A stretch of DNA of 64,000 nucleotides from Kaistella sp. SH40-3 (GTDB taxonomy: Bacteria; Bacteroidota; Bacteroidia; Flavobacteriales; Weeksellaceae), in assembly GCF_030686865.1 (NCBI RefSeq), contig NZ_JAQYUS010000001.1:62001-126000 (forward strand). The letters run 5' to 3'. Every line of letters begins with the position of its first letter. Position 1 is the stretch's first letter. The notes under the pieces are model-generated. The model ran no database searches, was not told the origin of the DNA, and saw nothing but the letters and a program-made list of their open reading frames with translations. Below are positions 57,823 to 64,000 of this stretch, in pieces. The position numbers were made by a program, and so were the translations under genes.

Positions 57823-58026
57823 TTAATTGAACAGATTGATAAAGAGCGATATCATATTCGCAATAGATTTACTGAACAATGAATCAACGCCAAAAGTGAA
57901 TAATGCAAGAAGCACCGTACCAATAGTTACTACTACTGTTGAAGATTGCAACTCTGGCCACTTTGGCCACTCTACTTTATCTTTGAATTCGATATAAGAA
58001 CCTTTAATAAAATCTACTAAACTCAT
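57823..58026 (-). CDS. secE: Preprotein translocase subunit SecE
   Basis: The 67-residue single-span SecE of the Bacteroidota type has the amphipathic helix FIKGSYIEFKDKVEWPKWPE followed by one membrane helix (TVVVTIGTVLLALFTFGV). The ATG at 58026 (MSLVDFIK) is used. Longer starts at 58032 or 58050 would run into the tRNA-Trp gene. Confidence 0.94.
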   Translation of the reverse strand: MSLVDFIKGSYIEFKDKVEWPKWPELQSSTVVVTIGTVLLALFTFGVDSLFSKSIANMISLFINLFN

Positions 58027-58039
58027 TATCATTAATTTG

Positions 58040-58110
58040 CACGGGCACAAGGACTCGAACCCTGATCAACGGTTTTGGAGACCGGTATCCTACCATTGGA
58101 CGATGCCCGT
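58040..58110 (-). tRNA. tRNA-Trp (CCA)
   Basis: Acceptor ACGGGCA/TGCCCGT, discriminator G, anticodon loop CTCCAAA giving CCA, T loop TTCGAGT. It is between tuf and secE, its classical position. Confidence 0.97.
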
Positions 58111-58118
58111 AGATTAAA

Positions 58119-58150
58119 AAAGGTTCCGTAAGTTTCCCTACGGAACCTTT
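58119..58150 (-). terminator. Hairpin after tuf
   Basis: AAAGGTTCCGTA pairs with TACGGAACCTTT, with a T-run on the minus strand, between tuf and tRNA-Trp. Some read-through is needed if tRNA-Trp has no other promoter. Confidence 0.85.
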
Positions 58151-58165
58151 ATTATATTTTAGAAA

Positions 58166-59353
58166 TTAATCAGTGATTTCAGTTACCTGACCAGCACCAA
58201 CTGTTCTACCTCCTTCTCTAATTGCAAATCTAAGACCTACGTTAAGAGCGATTGGTTGCAACAATTCTACAGTAATTGTTAAGTTATCACCTGGCATTAC
58301 CATCTCTACACCTTCTGGTAAGAAGATTTCACCTGTAACGTCAGTTGTTCTTACGTAGAACTGTGGACGGTATTTGTTGTGGAATGGAGTGTGACGACCA
58401 CCTTCTTCTTTAGAAAGGATATAAACCTCTGCTTTGAATTTTTTGTGTGGAGTTACAGAACCTGCTTTCGCGATTACCATACCTCTTTTGATGTCGGTTT
58501 TCTCAATACCTCTTAATAAGATACCTACGTTATCTCCTGCTTCACCTCTATCTAAGATTTTACGGAACATTTCTACTCCTGTTACAGTTGATGTTAATTT
58601 TTCATCACCCATACCTACGATATCTACTGGATCACCTGTATTAATAACACCTGCTTCAATTCTTCCTGTAGCAACTGTACCACGACCTGTAATAGAGAAT
58701 ACATCTTCGATTGGCATCAAGAAAGTTTTGTCAACATCTCTTGTTGGAAGTTGGATCCAAGAATCAACAGCATCCATTAATTCTTCGATTTTCGCTACCC
58801 ATTTTGGATCTCCGTTAAGACCTCCTAGAGCAGAACCTTGGATAACTGGTGTATTGTCACCATCATAGTCATAAGAAGAAAGAAGCTCTCTTACTTCCAT
58901 TTCTACTAATTCTAGTAATTCAGCATCGTCAACCATGTCAACTTTGTTCATGAATACAAGTACGTTAGGTACGTTTACCTGACGACAAAGCAGGATGTGC
59001 TCTCTAGTTTGAGGCATTGGTCCGTCTGTAGAAGCAACTACCAAGATAGCACCATCCATTTGAGCAGCACCAGTAACCATGTTCTTAACATAATCGGCGT
59101 GACCTGGACAGTCTACGTGAGCGTAGTGTCTGTTTGCAGTTTCATATTCAATGTGTGAAGTATTGATTGTAATACCTCTTTCTTTTTCTTCTGGTGCAGA
59201 ATCGATAGAAGAGAAATCTCTTGCTGTTCCGTATCCTTTGTCAGATAACACCTTGCTAATTGCAGCAGTAAGTGTAGTTTTACCATGGTCTACGTGACCG
59301 ATGGTACCAATGTTCAAGTGTGGTTTGTTACGATTAAACGTTTCCTTTGCCAT
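58166..59353 (-). CDS. tuf: Translation elongation factor Tu
   Basis: 395 residues. The G motifs [10 protein letters not shown] (G1), DCPGHADY (G3) and NKVD (G4) are present, with the effector region [11 protein letters not shown] and the domain II/III sequences of EF-Tu. It delivers aminoacyl-tRNA to the ribosome. It is the only tuf copy in the window. Confidence 0.98.
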   Translation of the reverse strand: MAKETFNRNKPHLNIGTIGHVDHGKTTLTAAISKVLSDKGYGTARDFSSIDSAPEEKERGITINTSHIEYETANRHYAHVDCPGHADYVKNMVTGAAQMDGAILVVASTDGPMPQTREHILLCRQVNVPNVLVFMNKVDMVDDAELLELVEMEVRELLSSYDYDGDNTPVIQGSALGGLNGDPKWVAKIEELMDAVDSWIQLPTRDVDKTFLMPIEDVFSITGRGTVATGRIEAGVINTGDPVDIVGMGDEKLTSTVTGVEMFRKILDRGEAGDNVGILLRGIEKTDIKRGMVIAKAGSVTPHKKFKAEVYILSKEEGGRHTPFHNKYRPQFYVRTTDVTGEIFLPEGVEMVMPGDNLTITVELLQPIALNVGLRFAIREGGRTVGAGQVTEITD

Positions 59354-59396
59354 GATATAAATTATTTATTAATTAATTATTCTTTTTTTCGGTGCG

Positions 59397-59424
59397 CAAA
59401 TATAGTCATTTTTTGAATATTGAA
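59397..59424 (-). promoter_or_regulatory. Promoter of tuf
   Basis: TATATTTG on the minus strand (plus 59397-59404) is followed by CGCACC. A weak TTTTC -33 region lies about 20 nt upstream. The leader is about 40 nt. Confidence 0.6.
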
Positions 59425-59718
59425 AACCTTTTTTAGAAAAAAAAGTTGAATATTCAAAAATATTGGTTTACACCATTCTATATATAAACGAAATACCGGA
59501 GTGCAAATTTAGGTAAAAAAATTTATTTAAGAAAATGTATAAAATAATTTTATAAAAACATTTCCCTTTTTTAATGATTTATAATATTATTCCCAAATGC
59601 CTAAATATCCTTAAACCCTTTATATCCTATATTTTTTTTAGATTTCATATTTAAATGTTAATGAATTAAAGTTTTGTTAAAGTTTTATTTTCTCTAAAAT
59701 AGATGCGAATTTTTGGGC

Positions 59719-59931
59719 TCACATTAAGAGATTCACAATATTCATTCTTTGAATCCATCCGATTGAGAAATGAAACTGGTTATGAATTAACCTTTTTACA
59801 AATCGATCTTTAAACTCTTCTCTTCTAAAAGAATTAAACGAGACATAAATGATCGTCATTACAATACCAAAAGGCAATGAAAACGCAACACTCAGATTCA
59901 AGGCAATCTTACACTTTAGAGACCACATCAT
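59719..59931 (-). pseudogene. Truncated sensor histidine kinase (N-terminal membrane part only)
   Basis: The first 45 residues (LKCKIALNLSVAFSLPFGIV, then MTIIYVSFNSFRREEFKDRF) resemble the start of flavobacterial sensor kinases with an N-terminal membrane helix. The frame then passes into unrelated sequence (IHNQFHFSIG...) and ends. No HisKA or ATPase domain follows anywhere down to tuf. It sits directly after the response-regulator remnant in the order expected for a two-component operon. Confidence 0.65.
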
Positions 59932-59939
59932 ATTGCTTT

Positions 59940-60470
59940 TAAGTAATAAACATAGCCAGAACGGGTATGAATGAGTGTAACTGCAAAAATTTCATCAATC
60001 TTCTTTCTTGAAAAATTAATATAAACTTCCTCCGTTTTGGTATTCGTGATTTGTTGTTTAGAAACCGTTCGACCTGAGGCTTCTGCCAGAAAAACCAATA
60101 ATTGAAACTCTACGTCAATGCTATTTCCTGTCGGCCACGAAAAAATTCCTGATCGGTTTTGCTAATGTTCAAATCTTCTATTGAAAAAAAATCGTCGATG
60201 ACTTTGTCCTGAGCATTATTTCTTCGAACGAGCAACTGAATTCTCATCAATAATTCTTCAAAGTGGAAAGACTTTATCAGCAAGTCGTTTGAAGACTTCA
60301 TTCTTATCAGATAAATCACCGTACGCGGAAATCATGTTGATGAGAATGTTTTGATCCTCTTCCGGAAATTTTTTCGCAGACTTATAAGCCGTTTACTTTA
60401 GGAACATCAATGTCGAATAAATAAATATCGTAGGGATTCAAAAGTAGATCTAGGAAAATTTAGGCATAAA
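59940..60470 (-). pseudogene. OmpR-type response regulator, broken by several frameshifts
   Basis: Blocks in different frames of the minus strand follow the family order: YDIYLFDIDVPKVNGL (phosphoacceptor Asp region, then stop), ISAYGDLSDKNEVFKRLAD, SFHFEELLMRIQLLVRRN, and the winged-helix end EFQLLVFLAEASGRTVSKQQ, FSRKKIDEIFAVTLIHTRSG, YVYYLKS. At least three frameshifts or stops interrupt it, so it cannot make a protein. Confidence 0.85.
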
Positions 60471-60502
60471 AAAATCTCTCTAAAAAAAGAGAGATTACAC
60501 AG

Positions 60503-60574
60503 AGCCAACTATGAGATTTGAACTCACGACCTCTTCCTTACCAAGGAAGCACTCTACCCCTGAGCTAAGTCGGC
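60503..60574 (-). tRNA. tRNA-Thr (GGT)
   Basis: Acceptor GCCGACT/AGTTGGC, anticodon stem CTTCC-TTGGTAA-GGAAG giving anticodon GGT, discriminator U. Last gene of the tRNA cluster. Confidence 0.96.
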
Positions 60575-60624
60575 GAAAAATTAAAAAAAAATCACAAGCC
60601 GCTGTATTGGTTGTGATTTTTTAG

Positions 60625-60697
60625 AGCGGAAGACGAGGGTCGAACTCGCGACATTCAGCTTGGAAGGCTGACGCTCTACCAACTGAGCTACTTCCGC
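60625..60697 (-). tRNA. tRNA-Gly (TCC)
   Basis: Acceptor GCGGAAG/CTTCCGC, anticodon loop CTTCCAA giving TCC, T loop TTCGACC, discriminator U. Confidence 0.96.
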
Positions 60698-60782
60698 ATT
60701 TTTGTTTCCAAAAACTGTTGGTAAACGGTTTGCAAATTTACAATAAATTTACATATTCACAAAAACTTTTTAATAAAAAATG

Positions 60783-60865
60783 TGGGGAGGGTAGGATTCG
60801 AACCTACGAAGTCGTAAGACAGCAGAGTTACAGTCTGATCCATTTGGCCACTCTGGAACCTCCCC
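60783..60865 (-). tRNA. tRNA-Tyr (GTA)
   Basis: 83 nt with a long variable arm. Acceptor GGGGAGG/CCTCCCC, anticodon loop CTGTAAC giving GTA, discriminator A. Confidence 0.96.
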
Positions 60866-60885
60866 TATTTTTATTTTTTTCAATG

Positions 60886-60959
60886 AGCCTCCAGAGGGAC
60901 TCGAACCCACGACCTGCTGATTACAAATCAGCTGCTCTAGCCAGCTGAGCTACGGAGGC
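60886..60959 (-). tRNA. tRNA-Thr (TGT)
   Basis: Acceptor GCCTCCG/TGGAGGC, anticodon loop TTTGTAA giving TGT, T loop TTCGAGT, discriminator U. First gene of the cluster. Confidence 0.96.
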
Positions 60960-60996
60960 AAAATTTTAAAGAACTTCTTATCTGTTTTTGCGAGTG

Positions 60997-61004
60997 CAAA
61001 TATA
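60997..61004 (-). promoter_or_regulatory. Proximal promoter (-7) of the tRNA cluster
   Basis: TATATTTG on the minus strand followed by CACTCGCAAAAACAG. The block is a near copy of one 97 nt upstream. Confidence 0.7.
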
Positions 61005-61093
61005 GTGATTTATTTTACACCTACAATATTTTTTTAACTTTTTTCAAAAAAAATTTGTAGAAATAAAGAACTATTTATCTTTTTTTGCGAGTG

Positions 61094-61101
61094 CAAATAT
61101 A
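61094..61101 (-). promoter_or_regulatory. Distal promoter (-7) of the tRNA cluster
   Basis: TATATTTG on the minus strand followed by CACTCGCAAAAAAAG. Surrounding words (TACAAATTTT, AAATCTACAAA) parallel those of the proximal copy, indicating a tandem duplication of about 97 bp. Confidence 0.65.
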
Positions 61102-61154
61102 ACATAGTTAATTTTAAATCTACAAATTTTTTCAAGGCTTTTTTTTATTTTTTT

Positions 61155-61445
61155 TTACGCAAGTTCTTTCTTCTTGATTAACAGTTTTTTAGCAGCATCA
61201 GCACAAAGGTCAATACTCTCTTCAAATGAAGCAGAAGTCTTCTTTACCACGATATCATCTCCCGGAACCTCTAATTTAATCTCTGCTGTCTTATTTTCTT
61301 TACCTCCTCCATTTTCTACTTTCAAAAACACCTGGCAACCATGAATCTTATCATAAAAGGTTTCTAACTTATTAAGTTTCTTTTCTAAATACTCTTCAAG
61401 AGGTGCGTGTGGGGTTAAGCCAATTGACTGAACTTTAATTTTCAT
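61155..61445 (-). CDS. hpf: Short-form ribosome hibernation promoting factor
   Basis: The 96-residue HPF/YfiA-type protein (MKIKVQSIGLTPHAPLEEYL; HGCQVFLKVENGGGKENKTA) binds the 30S subunit in resting cells and blocks translation. It is the short form without the C-terminal dimerisation domain of long HPF. Its start overlaps the end of the recombinase gene by 11 nt, so the two are coupled. Confidence 0.92.
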   Translation of the reverse strand: MKIKVQSIGLTPHAPLEEYLEKKLNKLETFYDKIHGCQVFLKVENGGGKENKTAEIKLEVPGDDIVVKKTSASFEESIDLCADAAKKLLIKKKELA

Positions 61446-62331
61446 AATCTAGATTTTTTTTTGCTCTAGGATGAGCATTGTTAAACACTTTCTTTAATTG
61501 TTCGATATTCGCCGTAGTATAAACCTGAGTTGATGCTAATGACGAATGTCCCATTAATTTCTTCACTTTAGAAATTTCAGCCCCATTTTCTAAAACATGA
61601 GTTGCAAAACTGTGTCTTAAAATATGAGGGCTTCTTTTGGTCTTCGAAGTGACAAGACCAAGGTAAGAATTTACCGAAGAGTAGACAAATTTATCATTGA
61701 GTTTTTTCCCTTTTTCACTTAAGAAAAAATACATCTCATTCGATTCCAAGGGCTTTCTTTTACTTAAATAATATTTAAAACTTTCAAGGAGTTTCTCTGA
61801 AATAGGAATGATCCGGGATTTATTTCCTTTACCGATCACTTTAATCTCTTTTTTAGTAAAATCAACATCATTAAATAAAAGATTACACAATTCCGCTTTA
61901 CGCATTCCAGTTTGATACAATGTTTCGATAATCAACTCTTTCAAAAAACTTCCACTATGAGGTCTCCCTTCCATCGATTGCAAGTCCGCCATTTCATCTT
62001 CAGAAAATGGAATTTGTTTTTCAGCGTAAAATTTTAAAGATTGAATATTTTCCAGAGGAGAAACTGTTACTTCACCAAGTTTTAATAAAAAGAGAAAGAA
62101 ACTTCGCAAAGAGGAAATTTTTCGGTTGATGCTTCGTTTAGAAATTTTCAACGTACTTAATTCGGTCATAAAATTTCTAATAATTTTTTTATCAACTTTG
62201 GTAAAGTCCTGATGTGATTCTGTTTTCAAAAGAAACGCAGCAAAATCAGACAAATCCTTGTGATAACTTGTTACTGTATGTGGCGAATAGCGCCGTTCTA
62301 CTTCAATATATTCTAAAAATCTTTCTATCAT
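61435..62331 (-). CDS. Tyrosine recombinase (XerC/D type)
   Basis: The 298-residue protein has an N-terminal SAM-like core-binding domain (FLEYIEVERRYSPHTVTSYH) and a catalytic domain with the residues Arg (YQTGMRKAEL), Lys (VIGKGNKSRIIPI), HxxR (HILRHSFATHVLENG), His (MGHSSLASTQVY) and Tyr. It probably resolves chromosome dimers at dif. It could be XerC. The ATG at 62331 (MIERFLEY) is used. A longer start at 62358 overlaps the rpsU terminator. Confidence 0.9.
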   Translation of the reverse strand: MIERFLEYIEVERRYSPHTVTSYHKDLSDFAAFLLKTESHQDFTKVDKKIIRNFMTELSTLKISKRSINRKISSLRSFFLFLLKLGEVTVSPLENIQSLKFYAEKQIPFSEDEMADLQSMEGRPHSGSFLKELIIETLYQTGMRKAELCNLLFNDVDFTKKEIKVIGKGNKSRIIPISEKLLESFKYYLSKRKPLESNEMYFFLSEKGKKLNDKFVYSSVNSYLGLVTSKTKRSPHILRHSFATHVLENGAEISKVKKLMGHSSLASTQVYTTANIEQLKKVFNNAHPRAKKNLDYEN

Positions 62332-62344
62332 TATTAAAAACAAA

Positions 62345-62382
62345 AAATCACTTTTCAAATATAAGTATTTGAAAAGTGATTT
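62345..62382 (-). terminator. Terminator of rpsU
   Basis: AAATCACTTTTCAAATA pairs with TATTTGAAAAGTGATTT around a TAAG loop. The minus-strand continuation is T-rich. The recombinase gene starts 14 nt further on. Confidence 0.9.
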
Positions 62383-62409
62383 AAGTATAATCTCAAAGAA
62401 AAGTTTTCT

Positions 62410-62607
62410 TTAAGCTTGTTCTTCGATGCTTAAGTTTCTTTGTTTGTAAGCGGCTTTGGTATTCGCTGCTCTCTTCACAACAGAAGGCTTATTGAATTGT
62501 TGACGACTTCTAAGAGCTCTGATAGTTCCTGTTTTGTCAAACTTTCTTTTGTATTTCTTTAATGCTCTGTCGATGGATTCACCATCTTTTACTGGGATTA
62601 TTAACAT
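62410..62607 (-). CDS. rpsU: Ribosomal protein bS21
   Basis: 65 residues, basic, with the bS21 pattern IIPVKDGESIDRALKKYKRK followed by KTGTIRALRSRQQF. It is a small-subunit protein near the anti-Shine-Dalgarno end of 16S rRNA. In Bacteroidota it helps hide that sequence, which fits the lack of Shine-Dalgarno sites in this window. Confidence 0.95.
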   Translation of the reverse strand: MLIIPVKDGESIDRALKKYKRKFDKTGTIRALRSRQQFNKPSVVKRAANTKAAYKQRNLSIEEQA

Positions 62608-62630
62608 AATTTACATCTCATTTTGGATTG

Positions 62631-62661
62631 CAAAAGTAAGATTTTTTTCTGAGTTGACAAA
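62631..62661 (-). promoter_or_regulatory. Promoter of rpsU
   Basis: Minus-strand TTTG (plus 62658-62661), 19 nt, then TACTTTTG (plus 62631-62638): a perfect consensus. It is followed by CAATCCAAAATG, as at rplK. Confidence 0.8.
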
Positions 62662-62697
62662 TTTTTTTCTTACTTTTAAACTTAATAAAGTAAAATA

Positions 62698-64000
62698 ATG
62701 CAACCTGACTATAAAGTAATCAACGCTTCTGCCGGCTCCGGAAAGACTTACGCTCTGGTTCAGAATCTGTTAGCAATTTGTTTAAAGTATCCTGCGCAGT
62801 CTGATAAAATTAGAAATATTCTCGCGCTGACTTTCACCAACAAAGCAGCCAATGAAATGAAACACCGAATCATCGATTGGTTAAAGAAATTTTCTTTGGA
62901 AACTTATGAAACTAATACTGATCTCATCAATATTCAAATAAAATTAGAAGAAGAAGAAGGTTTCAATATTTCCTTAAGAGAATTGCACGAACGTTCTAAA
63001 CGAATGCTGGATTATGTTTTGCACCACTACTCTACTTTAAATATTGGTACGATTGATAAATTCAACTCTAAACTGGTGAGGAGTTTTGCACAGGAATTGG
63101 GTTTAGCGCAAAACTTTAATTTAGAAATTAATCCAGAACCTTTTCTGATTGAAGCCGTTGATAAAATGCTGGAAGATATTGGGGAAGAAAATAAAATCTC
63201 TGATGCCTTCATGGATTTTGTGAATTATACTTTGGATAATAATGACCGGATCGACCTCAATAAAACACTTTATAATTCAGCGAAAGAATATGTTCAGGAC
63301 AAACATTACTTCCGGTTAAATGAAAACAAAGAGTTTGATTGGGAAGTTTACGAAAACACCAAAAAGAATCTTCGAACAAACATTAAAGAATTAAGAGAAG
63401 AAGCGGTTAAGATTGCCGAAGAAGTAATGACTTTACTTCAGGAAAAGAGTTTAGAAGTCGGCGATTTTGCCGATGGGAAAAATGGAATTGCTGGATTTTT
63501 TGAAAAGTTTTTAGATAAAAAAATTCCGCTTCTTTATGAAACAATTGATCAGGAAGAAGGCAGAGAAGAGAAAATCAGAAAAGGCGCATCTTCAAAATCT
63601 AAACATCGGGAAGATGAAATTTTCGAAATCCTGGAATTTCTTTTGGAGAGACGTAAAAAACTGATTCACAATCATGTAGAAGCACAGAAAAAAGAAAAAA
63701 TTCTTCAGGCACTTTTACCTTTAAAAGTAAATAAAGATATTCAGGATAAACTGGCAGAAATCGAACAGGAAAATGATTTGGTTTTGCTGTCAAAATTCAA
63801 CATTATGATTCATGAGAATCTGCGCGAAGAGCCAACTGCTTTCATTTATGAAAAAATAGGCACGAAATTCACGCACTATTTTTTCGATGAATTTCAGGAT
63901 ACTTCTTTGCTGCAATGGCAAAATTTTCTTCCGTTAAGAGATCATGCAGTTTCTCAGGAAAACATGAGTTTTACTTTGGTCGGTGATCCTAAACAAAGCA
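62698..64000 (+). CDS. UvrD/AddA-type helicase-nuclease, N-terminal part
   Basis: The frame runs from ATG at 62698 to the window end (434 codons, incomplete). Walker A INASAGSGKTYALV lies at residues 8-21, ALTFTNKAANEMK (motif Ia) near 42, IGTIDKFNSKLVRSF (motif Ic), FFDEFQDTSLLQW (motif II) near residue 395 and LVGDPKQ (motif III) at the edge. Together with the long insert between Ia and II, this fits the AddA/RecB-like UvrD group of repair helicases. Flavobacterial forms usually exceed 1000 residues. The gene is divergent from rpsU. Confidence 0.9.
   Translation, partial: MQPDYKVINASAGSGKTYALVQNLLAICLKYPAQSDKIRNILALTFTNKAANEMKHRIIDWLKKFSLETYETNTDLINIQIKLEEEEGFNISLRELHERSKRMLDYVLHHYSTLNIGTIDKFNSKLVRSFAQELGLAQNFNLEINPEPFLIEAVDKMLEDIGEENKISDAFMDFVNYTLDNNDRIDLNKTLYNSAKEYVQDKHYFRLNENKEFDWEVYENTKKNLRTNIKELREEAVKIAEEVMTLLQEKSLEVGDFADGKNGIAGFFEKFLDKKIPLLYETIDQEEGREEKIRKGASSKSKHREDEIFEILEFLLERRKKLIHNHVEAQKKEKILQALLPLKVNKDIQDKLAEIEQENDLVLLSKFNIMIHENLREEPTAFIYEKIGTKFTHYFFDEFQDTSLLQWQNFLPLRDHAVSQENMSFTLVGDPKQS

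Noticed and set aside
60110-60319. 69-codon minus-strand ORF MIYLIRMKSSNDLL...
   Set aside because: It is one frame of the broken response regulator, not an independent gene.
61435-62331. Tyrosine recombinase as integrase of a mobile element next to the tRNA cluster
   Set aside because: Length and sequence fit Xer, it is coupled to hpf, and no attachment-site duplication of a tRNA end was seen.

Overview
The window comes from an AT-rich member of the Bacteroidota, most likely the Chryseobacterium/Kaistella group of the Flavobacteriales. This is inferred from three things: type IX secretion (T9SS) proteins (a PorP/SprF homologue at 3068-4012 and the T9SS plug protein at 18796-20007), near absence of Shine-Dalgarno sites, and promoters of the Bacteroidota type (TTTG, about 20 nt, TAnnTTTG) in front of rpoB, rplK, rpsU, tuf, ribB and the tRNA operon. 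No rRNA, insertion sequence, prophage or CRISPR array was seen.

Layout. 1-9.8 kb: housekeeping genes (rsmD, murI, hemW, PorP/SprF, an RluD-type pseudouridine synthase, a PASTA protein, yicC, gmk, an NAD-binding protein, nadA). 10-22.6 kb: folB, lnt, a Pif1/RecD-like helicase, a lipoprotein, a gamma-carbonic anhydrase, a NifU-type Fe-S scaffold, hemH, a decayed toxin-antitoxin pair, the T9SS plug protein, ribB with a degenerate ribA domain, and a luciferase-like oxidoreductase. 22.7-35.4 kb: DUF4403, RDD, tRNA-Cys, DUF389, a frameshifted glycine-zipper lipoprotein, a polytopic membrane protein, aroC, three thioredoxin-fold proteins, DUF1232, miaA, an MBL hydrolase and a thermonuclease. 35.7-40.6 kb: an accessory block of four exported proteins of unknown role, including a surface protein of about 909 residues. 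40.6-42.7 kb: a two-gene radical-SAM putative DNA-repair module.

42.9-62.6 kb is the transcription/translation core: rpoB, rpoC and DUF3467 on the plus strand, facing rplL-rplJ-rplA-rplK, nusG-secE, tRNA-Trp, tuf, four tRNAs (Thr, Gly, Tyr, Thr), hpf, a tyrosine recombinase and rpsU on the minus strand. The usual order tRNAs-tuf-tRNA-Trp-secE-nusG-rplKAJL-rpoBC can be recognised but is broken in three ways. rpoBC is inverted and converges on rplL. A prolyl oligopeptidase gene plus the remnant of a T9SS cargo protein separates nusG from rplK. A decayed two-component system lies between the tRNAs and tuf. The window ends inside a UvrD/AddA-type helicase gene.

Intergenic spaces carry several families of short dispersed repeats. 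The most striking are repeats written in a 7-nt register (ATCCAGC, AGAGCCA/AGTAAAA, GATGATG, TTGATAG, CTCGCAA units), usually directly next to a stop or start codon and sometimes serving as terminator stems. A second family is a hairpin element of about 65 bp present twice. I found no single clear new defence or mobile system. The best candidates for new biology are the heptad repeats, the rearranged rpoBC locus and the exported-protein block.
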